40,690 nucleotides of DNA from an uncultured Lachnospiraceae bacterium (GTDB taxonomy: Bacteria; Bacillota; Clostridia; Lachnospirales; Lachnospiraceae), in assembly GCA_947630485.1 (NCBI GenBank), contig CANRHU010000029.1, positions 1-40,690 on the forward strand, read 5' to 3'. Positions 17,288-25,597 of this stretch are shown here, in pieces. A program made the translations under genes and the position numbers. Each line of letters begins with the position of its first letter. The first letter of the stretch is position 1. The notes beneath the pieces were generated by a model, which had not been told where the DNA came from, ran no database searches, and saw only the letters and a program-made list of their open reading frames with translations.

Positions 17288-18085
17288 TTATCCCCCAAAG
17301 TCCTCCAGGCCGTCCAGATCCAGCTCCTCCAGCCCGCTCTCCGTATCCACCGCCTCAATATCCATATCGTCAAACAGCGCTTCCTGCGTCAGGCGGATCC
17401 GTCCCATCCTCATCAGTTCCAGAATCGCTAAGAACGTGACTACCACCTCCGTCTTGTCCGCCCGGCCCGTAAACATCTGGCTGAAGCGGAAGCGGCGGTT
17501 CTGTCTGGCATATTCCAGGACTGAGCCGATTTTCTCTTCCAGGCTTACGCTCTCCTTTTTGATTTCGCCGAAGCGGCTACGGATCGGATCCACCCGATCG
17601 TCCTGCCGCTTCATAAGCGAAGCGAAGATACTTTGAAGCCTGGAAAGCGTCAGCCCGCCGAGGAGTGCGTCCAGATCCACAGGGGGCTCGTATTGCGCCA
17701 CCTCGTCCGGGACGGTCGGCGCTTTATAAAAATGCTTCTCCGCGTCCTTTTCCATCCCCTGAAGCTGATACGCCATCTGCTTGTACATCTTGTATTCCAG
17801 AAGTCTGGCCACCAACTCCGCCCTGGGATCTTCCTCCTCGCTGTCCGCATCCTCCGAAACCGGCAAAAGCATCCGGGATTTGATATCGATCAGCGTAGCT
17901 GCCATAACCAGGAATTCGCTGACCACATCCAGATTCTCTGTCTCCATATGGCTGACGTATTCCAGATACTGCTCCGTAATCAGCACGATCGGAATATCAT
18001 AAATACTGACTTTATTTTTCTCAATCAGATGAAGAAGAAGGTCCAGCGGGCCTTCAAAATTCTCCAGCTTATAGGATATGCTCAT
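17288..18085 (-). CDS. scpA: Segregation and condensation protein ScpA
   Basis: A 265-residue kleisin subunit that bridges the SMC heads. The N-terminus YKLENFEGPLDLLLHLIEKN and the following IYDIPI block are diagnostic, and the C-terminal winged helix binds the SMC cap. GGAAGGGT lies 13 bases before the ATG, a slightly long spacing. It heads the scpA-scpB operon. Confidence 0.96.
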   Translation of the reverse strand: MSISYKLENFEGPLDLLLHLIEKNKVSIYDIPIVLITEQYLEYVSHMETENLDVVSEFLVMAATLIDIKSRMLLPVSEDADSEEEDPRAELVARLLEYKMYKQMAYQLQGMEKDAEKHFYKAPTVPDEVAQYEPPVDLDALLGGLTLSRLQSIFASLMKRQDDRVDPIRSRFGEIKKESVSLEEKIGSVLEYARQNRRFRFSQMFTGRADKTEVVVTFLAILELMRMGRIRLTQEALFDDMDIEAVDTESGLEELDLDGLEDFGG

Positions 18086-18186
18086 CCGTCGTAAATACCC
18101 TTCCTGCCTGAAATTTGTCTGCTGCCTGCGATTTTCATCCGCAGACCAGACTGTTTTCCATCACACCGGCAATCCTGTGCCGTCCC

Positions 18187-18215
18187 AGTATACCAGAAAT
18201 ATCCGCTTATGTAAA
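18187..18215 (-). promoter_or_regulatory. Sigma-A promoter for scpAB
   Basis: On the minus strand -35 TTTACA and -10 TATACT are separated by 17 bases, with a TGn extension before the -10. The leader is about 95 bases. Nothing else is recognised in the rest of the 208-bp gap 18086-18293. Confidence 0.65.
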
Positions 18216-18293
18216 TGCCGGCCTGCCGCCGGTCCGATCCCGTCTATCCGCGCATCTGCGGCCGTCTTGTTCTTTCCAAAGGATTCCCTTCTC

Positions 18294-19178
18294 TCAGCCG
18301 CGGCCGGCTTTTTGTCCGGACCCCTTCACCTCTTGCCCGGGCCTCACCTTCACGACCACCAGCTGGGCCCTGTCGTTCAGGCGCAGGTTGATCGAATGGG
18401 TTCCCAGCCCGCGGCTGACAATCATACACCGCTTTCCCTTTTTATGAAGGCCCTGACAGTCCTTCCGGAAAAACTCGTACTGCGGCGTCATGACGCCGCC
18501 CAGAAAAGGCAGCCAGATCGTCCCGCCGTGATAATGACCGGTCAGCGCCAGATCAGCCCCCCAGCTACAGTACGCGTCAAAAAACTTGGGAGAATGCACC
18601 AAAAGGATCTGGAAGCGCCGTCCATCCGCCTGTCCGAGACGCCGGCTGATAAATCCGTCCGCAAGCAGGGATGGGCACCGCTTCCGATAGTATTTTCTCG
18701 GCAGATCCAGACCGCTGATCTGCACTTCGCCGTCAAAAACGGCGCTGGCGTCGGACAGATACGTGACGCCGGCCGCCGTAAGTCCCGAGACATATCGGTC
18801 GTAGCGGTCGCCGTAATGACGCCTGTCCCGATCCAGACGGTTCTCATGATTGCCGTTGCCGCAGTAAACCGGATAGCGGCGGGCCAGACGTTTTAGGAAA
18901 TACAGGGCGTTTTCAATCTCCACCCCCTGTTTCACCACCATCATATCGCCGCCGATCAGCACCGCGTCCGGCCGGACGCGGTCTATCGCAGCCAGAAGCC
19001 GCCGCTGTCCCGGACCGAATTTGTTATCGTGCAGATCCGAGAGAAAGGCAAAGGTATATTCCTTCGTCACCTTCTCCGATCGCAGCTCATAGACGTCCGT
19101 AGTAAATACCTTCCGCTCAAAAGCGGAGCGCAGGCAGAGCCACACAGCGGTGGCTGCCGCCACGATCCACATCCACAT
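18294..19178 (-). CDS. Membrane-anchored calcineurin-like metallophosphoesterase
   Basis: A 294-residue protein with an N-terminal transmembrane anchor (residues 2-18) and a metallophosphoesterase domain. Metal-binding motifs appear in order: FLSDLHDN (D-x-H), IGGDMM (GD), GNGNHEN (GNH[E]) and TGHYHGG (GHxH). Similar proteins (YkuE or YaeI-like) act on lipid-linked or other phosphoesters at the membrane; the substrate is unknown. The start at MWMWIV is supported by ACAGGAG nine bases upstream. It lies 28 bp after rubrerythrin and is probably co-transcribed with it. Confidence 0.88.
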   Translation of the reverse strand: MWMWIVAAATAVWLCLRSAFERKVFTTDVYELRSEKVTKEYTFAFLSDLHDNKFGPGQRRLLAAIDRVRPDAVLIGGDMMVVKQGVEIENALYFLKRLARRYPVYCGNGNHENRLDRDRRHYGDRYDRYVSGLTAAGVTYLSDASAVFDGEVQISGLDLPRKYYRKRCPSLLADGFISRRLGQADGRRFQILLVHSPKFFDAYCSWGADLALTGHYHGGTIWLPFLGGVMTPQYEFFRKDCQGLHKKGKRCMIVSRGLGTHSINLRLNDRAQLVVVKVRPGQEVKGSGQKAGRG

Positions 19179-19206
19179 ATTCTGTTCTCCTGTCCCGCCG
19201 TACAGC

Positions 19207-19800
19207 TTACCGGATATACGGCGCCATTTCCAGGCGGATGAAATACCCCTGCTCATGACTGCACACCGGACATTTCTCCGGTGCCCGGGCCGCCTGAACC
19301 ACAAAACCGCAGTTCAGGCACATCCAGCCTGTCGATACCTCCGATACGAACAGCTTCCGCTGCTCCAAAAGCTCCGCAAACATGCCAAAGCGGTCTCCAT
19401 GCACCTTCTCGATCTCCGCGATCTGATGAAAGATCCTTCCAATCTCCGAGAATCCTTCCTCCTTCGCTTTGTCGCCGAACTGACGGTAAACCACATCGTG
19501 CTCCTCGTACTCGTTATCCGCCGCTGCGCGCAGAAGCTCCACGGTACGCTTCGAAAGATTCACCGGATATCCGCCGTCCACAGTGATCTTCCCGCCGTTT
19601 AACTCCTGCAGATATCCGTAGAAAACCTCCGCATGTTCCTTCTCCTGCCCCGCCGTAAACTGAAAAACTGCTTCGATCACCGGGAGCTTTTCTTTCTTCG
19701 CCGTGCTGGCCGCAAAGGTATAGCGGTTGCGGGCCTGGCTCTCGCCGGCGAACGCCCGCATCAGATTCTTCACCGTCTCGCTGTCTTTAAAATCCTGCAT
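19207..19800 (-). CDS. rbr: Rubrerythrin
   Basis: A 197-residue non-haem diiron protein that reduces hydrogen peroxide in anaerobes. The ferritin-like four-helix domain has the paired carboxylate and His ligand motifs (ESQARNRY, EKEHAE, YEEHD and EKVHGDRF), and the C-terminal rubredoxin-like domain has CLNCG and CPVCSHEQGYF, which hold one iron. The start at MQDFKDSE is supported by AGGAGG. Together with class III NrdD it indicates an anaerobe exposed to occasional oxygen. Confidence 0.97.
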   Translation of the reverse strand: MQDFKDSETVKNLMRAFAGESQARNRYTFAASTAKKEKLPVIEAVFQFTAGQEKEHAEVFYGYLQELNGGKITVDGGYPVNLSKRTVELLRAAADNEYEEHDVVYRQFGDKAKEEGFSEIGRIFHQIAEIEKVHGDRFGMFAELLEQRKLFVSEVSTGWMCLNCGFVVQAARAPEKCPVCSHEQGYFIRLEMAPYIR

Positions 19801-19965
19801 CACACATCTGCCTCCTTCCTCTTTCCGCGGTCCAAACCGCCCGGCATCCGCCGCAGCCATTTTATGAATGGCTCCGAACCGAATGCCGCAGAGGTAGTAT
19901 GCGAAAACAGCAGGCTGCTTATGCGCTCTTTGTACGCGGAACGGCAGACAGCCTATGCGCGCCGG

Positions 19966-20739
19966 TTATTTCTGGTTCTTAAACACCGGATCCGCCGGAT
20001 GCCCTCCCACCAGCTTCTGCATGGTTCGCTGCACAGCGTCACGGGAGTTCTTCCAGTCCTTATCCTTGTTCAGATAATCATACTTCTCAATCAGCCAGTC
20101 GATATCCTCCTGAATCCGGTCCAATTCCCGGTTCATCTGCTCAAACAGCACCGGAAAGACCTTCTCCTGCTCCTTCTTGTCGAGCCCCTGGCCGCAGGCA
20201 TCGACCAGATCCGCGAAATGATGTACGCAGAAGCCCTTGGACTGCTTCACCAGCTCCAGGAAATCGCTCTCATGCCTTACCTGATGGAGGAAGGTATCGA
20301 TGACGCGCCGGTAAGTCTCATCCACCCGGGCGCAGACATAGCAGTGGCTCTCCTCCTGGCGGATCCAGCCGCCCACGGAAGTTCCGCCCGCTGCCGGCTC
20401 TTTCTTCTTAAAACGGTCAAACACGGACGTCTGCGCCGGCTCCGCCTTGAAGGACGCCATCTCCTTGCGGAGTCCCTCCCGCACATGCTTCATCCGGGTT
20501 TTCAGAATCCAGGCATTGCCCAGACTGTTGCCGTAATCGTACATCATCTTCGTGTGATGCCGGCAGAAGCCCTGACGGTCCGTCTGATCCCTCGTATCGC
20601 TCTCCATATAGGACGAGCCCAGCACAAACTCGATCGCCTTCTGCTCCAGATCCCGTTCCAGATAGCAGAACGGACACTCATCGCCGGAAAGCAGCGCGTC
20701 GTGAAGTTCTATGGTATACAGTTTTTCTTTCAAAATCAT
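19966..20739 (-). CDS. DUF6062-type protein with duplicated CxxC...CxHH motif
   Basis: A 257-residue soluble protein that resembles the DUF6062 family of Clostridia, whose function is unknown. It contains two copies of the same arrangement: CPFC at residues 22-25 with CRHH at 59-62, then CYVC with CVHH about 90 residues later. CxxC followed after about 35 residues by GFCxHH suggests two metal (zinc or iron) or redox sites created by an internal duplication. The start at MILKEKLY is placed by GGGGGTGG; the longer frame runs into a repeat-rich leader. A good promoter lies 135 bases upstream. Confidence 0.75.
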   Translation of the reverse strand: MILKEKLYTIELHDALLSGDECPFCYLERDLEQKAIEFVLGSSYMESDTRDQTDRQGFCRHHTKMMYDYGNSLGNAWILKTRMKHVREGLRKEMASFKAEPAQTSVFDRFKKKEPAAGGTSVGGWIRQEESHCYVCARVDETYRRVIDTFLHQVRHESDFLELVKQSKGFCVHHFADLVDACGQGLDKKEQEKVFPVLFEQMNRELDRIQEDIDWLIEKYDYLNKDKDWKNSRDAVQRTMQKLVGGHPADPVFKNQK

Positions 20740-20775
20740 CCACCCCCGTATCTTCTTTCTTCTATCCCGGTTCCC

Positions 20776-20850
20776 CGCTGACAAAGACCTTTCCGGCCTT
20801 CGCTGACAACGAGTTTTCCGGCCTTCGCTGACAACGAGTTTTCCCAGTCC
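20776..20850 (-). repeat. Three tandem 25-bp repeats in the leader of the DUF6062-type gene
   Basis: Units occupy 20776-20800, 20801-20825 and 20826-20850. Units 1 and 2 differ at three or four positions, and unit 3 diverges only in its last bases. The array lies between promoter and start codon, so it is transcribed in the 5' leader. Confidence 0.85.
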
Positions 20851-20881
20851 TCGCCGGCGCAGAACGGAACCTTCATAGTAC

Positions 20882-20911
20882 ATCATACACGGTAAAACAC
20901 TTTCCCGTCAA
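20882..20911 (-). promoter_or_regulatory. Sigma-A promoter for the DUF6062-type gene
   Basis: On the minus strand -35 TTGACG and -10 TATGAT are 18 bases apart. Transcription would start near 20875 and run through the 25-bp repeats. Confidence 0.55.
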
Positions 20912-20933
20912 GCAGAGAATATGCGATTCTATC

Positions 20934-20953
20934 TAGGTCGAATTGTCGACCTA
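20934..20953. promoter_or_regulatory. Perfect inverted repeat between divergent genes (candidate operator)
   Basis: TAGGTCGA and TCGACCTA are perfect eight-base arms around ATTG. It lies upstream of the -35 of the DUF6062-type gene and about 85 bases before the divergent HTH gene, so it could serve either. The neighbouring HTH protein is an obvious candidate ligand, but this is inference. Confidence 0.4.
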
Positions 20954-21038
20954 TTTCGTGCTTTTTCCAATATTATCCAAATATGGTCAATGTACAAGTG
21001 AAGATTTCTGTCGTTTAATGGAAATATGAGGTGAAAAC

Positions 21039-21290
21039 ATGATTATTTACGAACCACTATGGCAGACGATGAAACAGAAAAAGATTACACAATACCGTCT
21101 GATCAATTATTTCGGGGTAAGTCCCGGACAGATCAGCCGGCTTCGGAAAAACGAGTATGTCTCCACGCACACCATCGGCATGCTCTGCACCATCCTCGAC
21201 TGCTCGGTTCAGGAGATCATGGAATTCCGCATGGACGACAGCGAATACAAGCTGTCGTCAGAACGCCTCAAAAAGAATAAAAAGGAATAA
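21039..21290 (+). CDS. Small Cro/C1-type (XRE) helix-turn-helix regulator
   Basis: An 83-residue protein that is essentially one HTH domain: the helices around QYRLINYFGVSPGQISRLRKNEY fit the Xre fold, followed by THTIGMLCTILDCSVQEIMEF, typical of the short YozG/HTH_26 type. A basic C-terminal tail ends it. AGGTGAAAAC precedes the ATG. It is divergent from the DUF6062-type gene and convergent with the response-regulator-like gene, with a shared hairpin between. Targets are unknown. Confidence 0.85.
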   Translation: MIIYEPLWQTMKQKKITQYRLINYFGVSPGQISRLRKNEYVSTHTIGMLCTILDCSVQEIMEFRMDDSEYKLSSERLKKNKKE

Positions 21291-21329
21291 CAACCGGCTG
21301 TATTTCGAAATCCCGAAATCAGCCGGTTG
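21291..21329. terminator. Shared hairpin between convergent HTH and regulator genes
   Basis: CAACCGGCT pairs with AGCCGGTTG, and an inner ATTTCG/CGAAAT stem extends it. It covers the last codons and the stop of the minus-strand regulator gene. The T-runs are short on both sides, so termination strength is uncertain. Confidence 0.55.
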
Positions 21330-22068
21330 TCAGTTTATAGCCCAGACGGCGCATGGTCACGATCGACACATGAACCTGAAGGGCTTTCAGTTTCTTGCGG
21401 AGAAATGAGATATAGACCTCTACGTTATTATCGATGGCCTCCCCGCGGCCGCCCCAGACCCGCATGAGCAGCGTATCCTTGGAGACCACAATACCGCTGT
21501 TCACCATAAGGATACGCATCACGTCGAATTCCTTCCGACCCAGCTGAAAGGAGCCGGCCGGTCCGGACAGCGTAAATGTGGCCTGATCCAGAAAAAGATC
21601 CCCTACAGACAGGCGCTCGGGGAGAAGATCTCCCCGCCGCCTGTCAAGCGCCTTCAGCACAGCCAGCAGTTCCCCGCCGTCCACCGGCATACTCAGGCAG
21701 TAATCCGCTCCGCTCTCCAGCGCCTGTATTCTCTCCAGGACGTCAGCGGAACGGCTGCTCCGCTCCGTCGCCGTGCGCTCCGCTAAGCCGCCTTCGGCCC
21801 TGTACTCCCTCCGCCTTCCGGCTTCCTCGCCAAACAGCATGAGAACCGGGGTTCTGCAGCCGCTCTCGCGGATTCTCTTAAGCAGCGAGAGTCCGTCCGC
21901 GTCATCCAGGGTCTCGCCCAGAATTACCGCGTCGTAATTTCCCTGCTGTAATGCGCAGAGTCCCAAATCGGCTTCCGTCCAAACATCCGTCTCACACCAG
22001 ACCTGGCGGAGCGCTTCCTGTATATATCTGACCGTCTGCCTGTCATTTTCCAAAACCAGCACTCTCAT
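21319..22068 (-). CDS. OmpR-like regulator with a degenerate, non-phosphorylatable receiver domain
   Basis: A 249-residue protein with a receiver-like N-terminal domain and a normal winged-helix C-terminal domain (LGRKEFDVMRIL through MRRLGYKL). The key residues of the receiver are lost: Gly51 in VILGETLDDADG stands where the phosphoacceptor Asp should be, Phe79 where Thr/Ser should be, and Met127 (YCLSMPV) where the invariant Lys should be. About 30 Arg/Glu-rich residues are inserted between strands 4 and 5. It should therefore act without phosphorylation. No kinase is nearby. It is the last gene after the NEW3-ABC genes, 45 bp past the permease stop, and is probably their regulator or is controlled with them. 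Confidence 0.85.
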   Translation of the reverse strand: MRVLVLENDRQTVRYIQEALRQVWCETDVWTEADLGLCALQQGNYDAVILGETLDDADGLSLLKRIRESGCRTPVLMLFGEEAGRRREYRAEGGLAERTATERSSRSADVLERIQALESGADYCLSMPVDGGELLAVLKALDRRRGDLLPERLSVGDLFLDQATFTLSGPAGSFQLGRKEFDVMRILMVNSGIVVSKDTLLMRVWGGRGEAIDNNVEVYISFLRKKLKALQVHVSIVTMRRLGYKLTTG

Positions 22069-22113
22069 AGGACTTTCTTCCTTCTTCCACCTCTCAAGAC
22101 TTGCTGTCCCCGC

Positions 22114-23121
22114 TCAGCGGCTCCGTACTTCCCTGCGCATGAATCCGATATAGGAGCAGGCAAACATCACCGCGGTCAGGGCCAGAAGCCCGACCATATG
22201 CGGCCATACGAGAAGCACGCTCTGTCCCAGGGACAGATAACCGGTAATCGCGCCGGACAGCTGCTGCGGCAGAACCAGATTCGTCGTCCGGACTGACGGA
22301 TCCATAATCGTGGACACCGCCTCGCTGTACAAGTAGTACGGCGACATCCGGTTGATCATCGTCTGACATTCATAATTGTCCAGCACCTGCCCCACTGTCG
22401 CCATATCATTGATCGGATACAGGGCTCCGGCCACAATCGAGGCTACCAGGCTCATAAACAGGGCGAAAAAGATCCACAGCCCGATCCCCAGCATGGCCGA
22501 GGTGGCCGCGTGCCGGCAGATAACGGAGAACAGAATCGCCAGCGCCAGCCAGAAACAGATATAGACGGCCGTAAAAATCAGAAATACGGCTGCTCTTCCC
22601 ACTTCCTCCGCGGAGGGCGGAATCCCCGTCTTTAAGATACCAACAGCGCCGATAAACAGTCCCATGGACAGCACCATCACAAAGATAATCGTAGCCCCCG
22701 CCAGGAATTTGCCGTTAATCACCGCGTCCCGGTAAATCGGCTGGGAAATCAGGCGGTTCAGGGTTCCCTCGGATCTCTCGCTGTTAATGGCGTCGAAGCC
22801 CAGGGTCAGTCCCACAAACGGGCCCAGAAGCGCGATAAACGTTGTAAACGACGGAATCGTGCTGCCGCTTAACGTAAACAGCTTTAAGAAAATGAAATCC
22901 GAGTCCTGGCTCACCGCGTCCGACAGATTGGACACCGCCCCATAGAGGCTTGCGTAGCTGGTCAGAATAATCAGACCCAGCACGATCAAAAACCGGCCAC
23001 TGTTCAGATGATCGGCCATTTCCTTTCGGTAAAGGGCGGCCAGACCGCCGTGCACACGGACAGTCTCAGTCTGCGCGCCGGAATCCGAAGCGTTTTGCCT
23101 TCTTTTCAAAACCGCTTTCAT
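22114..23121 (-). CDS. ABC-2 type transporter permease
   Basis: A 335-residue membrane protein with an N-terminal cytoplasmic part, a first helix near residues 45-65, then five more in the second half: the layout of ABC-2/GldF-like export permeases. The block INSERSEGTLNRLISQPIYRDAVINGKF is the coupling-helix region typical of this group. The extracytoplasmic loop between helices is substantial. The start at MKAVLKRRQ has GGTGAG upstream and overlaps the ATPase gene by 56 bp. The substrate is unknown. Confidence 0.88.
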   Translation of the reverse strand: MKAVLKRRQNASDSGAQTETVRVHGGLAALYRKEMADHLNSGRFLIVLGLIILTSYASLYGAVSNLSDAVSQDSDFIFLKLFTLSGSTIPSFTTFIALLGPFVGLTLGFDAINSERSEGTLNRLISQPIYRDAVINGKFLAGATIIFVMVLSMGLFIGAVGILKTGIPPSAEEVGRAAVFLIFTAVYICFWLALAILFSVICRHAATSAMLGIGLWIFFALFMSLVASIVAGALYPINDMATVGQVLDNYECQTMINRMSPYYLYSEAVSTIMDPSVRTTNLVLPQQLSGAITGYLSLGQSVLLVWPHMVGLLALTAVMFACSYIGFMRREVRSR

Positions 23122-24085
23122 GCTTCTCACCTGCCTCCTCTGCTTCCTCAAAATATCTGCGGTAAATCTCGTCCAGATCGTTCTCCCGCTGCCGCAGAAG
23201 CGACAGGGTATAACCTCCGTCCAGAGATTTTCGCAGCAGCTCCCTCTTTACGTCACAGCGGGAACGCACGACATAGAAATCCCCTGTCCGCTCCACGCTG
23301 TCCACATTTCCAAGCCCATTCAAAAGCTCCCGAAAGCCCGCGTCGTCCGGGAACGCGGCAGTCTCCAGAATACTGATTCCCTCCTGCTGCATGCTGCGGG
23401 CCAGCTCATCGATCTTGCCGCAGGCCACCAGCTGTCCCTCAACGAACAGCCCTACGCGGTCGCAGATCTGCTGGATCTGATAAAGCTGATGGGAGGAAAT
23501 CAGGATCGTCCGTCCATCCTCCGCCGCCAGCTGCCGGATCAGTTCCATCAGTTCCCGCATTCCCTCGGGATCGATGCCAAGGGTCGGCTCATCCATGATG
23601 ACCACCTTGGGATCCTTCATCAGCACGTCCGCTACTCCCAGTCTCTGGCGCATACCGCGGGAATAGGTGCCCGTCTTCTGGTTGGCGGCCTCCGTCATGC
23701 CAACCTTCTCCAAAAGCTCATCGATCCGCCGCTCGATCAGGCTGTCCGGCAGACCGTTCAGCTGTCCCGTAAAACGCAGGTTTTCACGGCCTGTCATATC
23801 GGAATAGAAGCCCACGTTATCCGGAAGATATCCGACCATGCGCTTGATCGCGATCGGCTCACGCGTGCAGTCCTTCCCGTCAATCTGCGCACTGCCGGAC
23901 GTAGGCTCCGAGAGTCCCAGAAGCATCAGCGTCGTCGTGGTCTTACCGGCGCCGTTCGGCCCTAAAAGTCCGAAGATCTCGCCGGGATAGATGTCCAGGT
24001 TTAAGTCGGATACAGCCACTTTGGAACCATAGCATTTGGTCAGCCCCTCCGTATGGATGATCGGGCTTTTCTCTGTCACATCCAT
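23066..24085 (-). CDS. ABC transporter ATP-binding protein
   Basis: A 339-residue ATPase with Walker A GPNGAGKTTT, Q loop, signature YSRGMRQRLGVA (an RG variant of LSGGQ), Walker B VVIMDEPTLGIDP and the H loop ISSHQ. The C-terminal 100 residues form the extra domain found in Ccm/GldA/BcrA-like export ATPases. AGGAGG precedes the ATG at good spacing. It lies 22 bp after the NEW3 gene and overlaps the permease gene, so the three form one transport unit. Confidence 0.95.
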   Translation of the reverse strand: MDVTEKSPIIHTEGLTKCYGSKVAVSDLNLDIYPGEIFGLLGPNGAGKTTTTLMLLGLSEPTSGSAQIDGKDCTREPIAIKRMVGYLPDNVGFYSDMTGRENLRFTGQLNGLPDSLIERRIDELLEKVGMTEAANQKTGTYSRGMRQRLGVADVLMKDPKVVIMDEPTLGIDPEGMRELMELIRQLAAEDGRTILISSHQLYQIQQICDRVGLFVEGQLVACGKIDELARSMQQEGISILETAAFPDDAGFRELLNGLGNVDSVERTGDFYVVRSRCDVKRELLRKSLDGGYTLSLLRQRENDLDEIYRRYFEEAEEAGEKHESGFEKKAKRFGFRRAD

Positions 24086-24107
24086 CGCATTTCCTCCTCT
24101 CCTGCTC

Positions 24108-25352
24108 CTAGCGTCTGCCGAACTTGCGGAATACATATTCCAGTCCAAGCGCCACGACAACAATGATCAGGATCGCCACGGCGCCCCACATGGTGCTCGT
24201 CTTCACGGATACGCGGAACTCCAGCATGTCCGAGGACTGCTCGCTGCTGACGCTGAACGACGTCACATAGTCTCCGGTAATCGCGTCGTTGCTTGGCTTT
24301 ACGCTGGCAATCACCTCTGAGGTGCTGCCTGCCGGCAGCGACTCGATAATATTGTCCTCCAGATTATAGGATACGGTCCATCCGCTGGGAGCGGAGGAAT
24401 TCAGGGACACATTCTCCAGATCCACATTGCCGGTATTCGTGATGTAGAGCGTTACGTCTGCGGCCTTTCCCGCATTGGCGTCAAAGCTGAGACGTCCGTC
24501 CGGCGTCGCCAGCTCCAGGCCGTAGGTTCCCGTAATCGTGACGGTCAGATCGACCGACAGGGTTTCCGTAGCTGACACGGCGCTGCAGGGGATCGCGTAT
24601 TCTCCGGATTCCACACGCTGAGGCGGTGTTACCGACACCGTAACTGCCTGGCTGGAGCCGGCCTCCACGTCAATCGCGGCCACGCCGGCGCTGCCGTCCG
24701 CAGGCACAAAGCTGACATTCCAGCCGGCCGGCGCGTTGGACGACAGGTTATAGGTCTGCGGCTTCAGGCTGTTATTGACCAATGTGGTGCTGAAACTGAA
24801 CGCGGTGCCCGCAGGTCCCTCCTGACTCGGATACTCCGAAGTAAAGCTGCCGCGCCCTGCTTCCTGGCTGGCCGCGCTGAAGAGGAATTCCAGTTCATCT
24901 GCGGCGTCGCTTCCGACTGCCCTGGCCTGAACCTTTACCGTGTAAACGCCCTCCTCCAGCTCGCTCGGAACCGTCATCCGCAGCGTCATCGACGCGCTCT
25001 TCTCTCCTGCCGGAACATGAACCCGGCTGACCTCATAGCTTCCGCCCTGCAGATAGCCTTCCCAACCGTCCGGCATGGCGGAAACCGACACATCCGCATC
25101 CAGCGCCGCGCCCGTCATATTATCCATATCAATCGTCAGGCTTAAACTGTCCCCCGGCTCCACAGACATGCCCGGATAATTCGTATGAAGCTCCAGACCT
25201 CCCTCCGCACGCGCCGGAATCATCCATGCCGCGCAGAGGCAAAACGCCGCCAGAATCGCCGTCAGGAGCTGTAACCACCAAAACTCCCGATGAAGAACGG
25301 CGGTTCTTCCTATCGATTCGCTCTTTCTGATTGACTTGACTGAATGTACCAT
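24108..25352 (-). CDS. Membrane-anchored extracytoplasmic protein with NEW3-like domains
   Basis: A 414-residue protein with an N-terminal membrane segment ending in a signal-like PARAEG, about 340 residues of beta-rich Ig-like repeats, a C-terminal transmembrane helix (roughly 387-406) and a short basic tail. Three repeats share the pattern of the NEW3 (NPCBM-associated) domain, with blocks such as NAPAGWNVSF, SAPSGWTVSY and GSSQAVTVSV; some such domains bind carbohydrate or serve as spacers. The start is placed by AAGGAGGAG. As first gene of an operon with an ABC exporter it probably acts as that transporter's extracytoplasmic partner. Confidence 0.82.
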   Translation of the reverse strand: MVHSVKSIRKSESIGRTAVLHREFWWLQLLTAILAAFCLCAAWMIPARAEGGLELHTNYPGMSVEPGDSLSLTIDMDNMTGAALDADVSVSAMPDGWEGYLQGGSYEVSRVHVPAGEKSASMTLRMTVPSELEEGVYTVKVQARAVGSDAADELEFLFSAASQEAGRGSFTSEYPSQEGPAGTAFSFSTTLVNNSLKPQTYNLSSNAPAGWNVSFVPADGSAGVAAIDVEAGSSQAVTVSVTPPQRVESGEYAIPCSAVSATETLSVDLTVTITGTYGLELATPDGRLSFDANAGKAADVTLYITNTGNVDLENVSLNSSAPSGWTVSYNLEDNIIESLPAGSTSEVIASVKPSNDAITGDYVTSFSVSSEQSSDMLEFRVSVKTSTMWGAVAILIIVVVALGLEYVFRKFGRR

Positions 25353-25503
25353 AATCTCCTCCTTCTGCCGCGTTTCCCGCGGCATTCCCGTTTCTATCGT
25401 CCTTCATCATAGAGCGAAAACCTTTAGCGAATCTGAAGCGTTTATGTAAATATTGTGAAAATGATATACCGCCGGCGGATGTTTTTGCTTACTGACGTAA
25501 TAC

Positions 25504-25542
25504 AAACGGAGCGTCACTGGCGCTTCGTTTGCATGGAAATAC
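25504..25542 (+). repeat. Hairpin repeat, copy B
   Basis: The 27-bp core 25504-25530 has a ten-pair stem with one G-U and loop TCACTGG. It is followed by the 12-bp linker GCATGGAAATAC at 25531-25542. It lies on the strand opposite to copies C1 and C2, with the dacF terminator between them. Confidence 0.8.
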
Positions 25543-25584
25543 AAAAACACCCGAAGCAGCGGAAGCTTCCGCCCCTCGAGTGTT
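25543..25584 (-). terminator. Intrinsic terminator of the DD-carboxypeptidase gene
   Basis: On the minus strand a long hairpin (outer nine-pair stem with one wobble, inner perfect GCGGAAGCTTCCGC palindrome) is followed by TTTTTG. It is about 100 bases past the stop, beyond repeat copies C1 and C2. The 329-bp gap 25353-25681 is accounted for by these elements plus an AT-rich stretch (25440-25490), the presumed promoter region of the NEW3 operon; no clear -35/-10 pair was found there. Confidence 0.75.
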
Positions 25585-25597
25585 CTCCTTTCCATGC

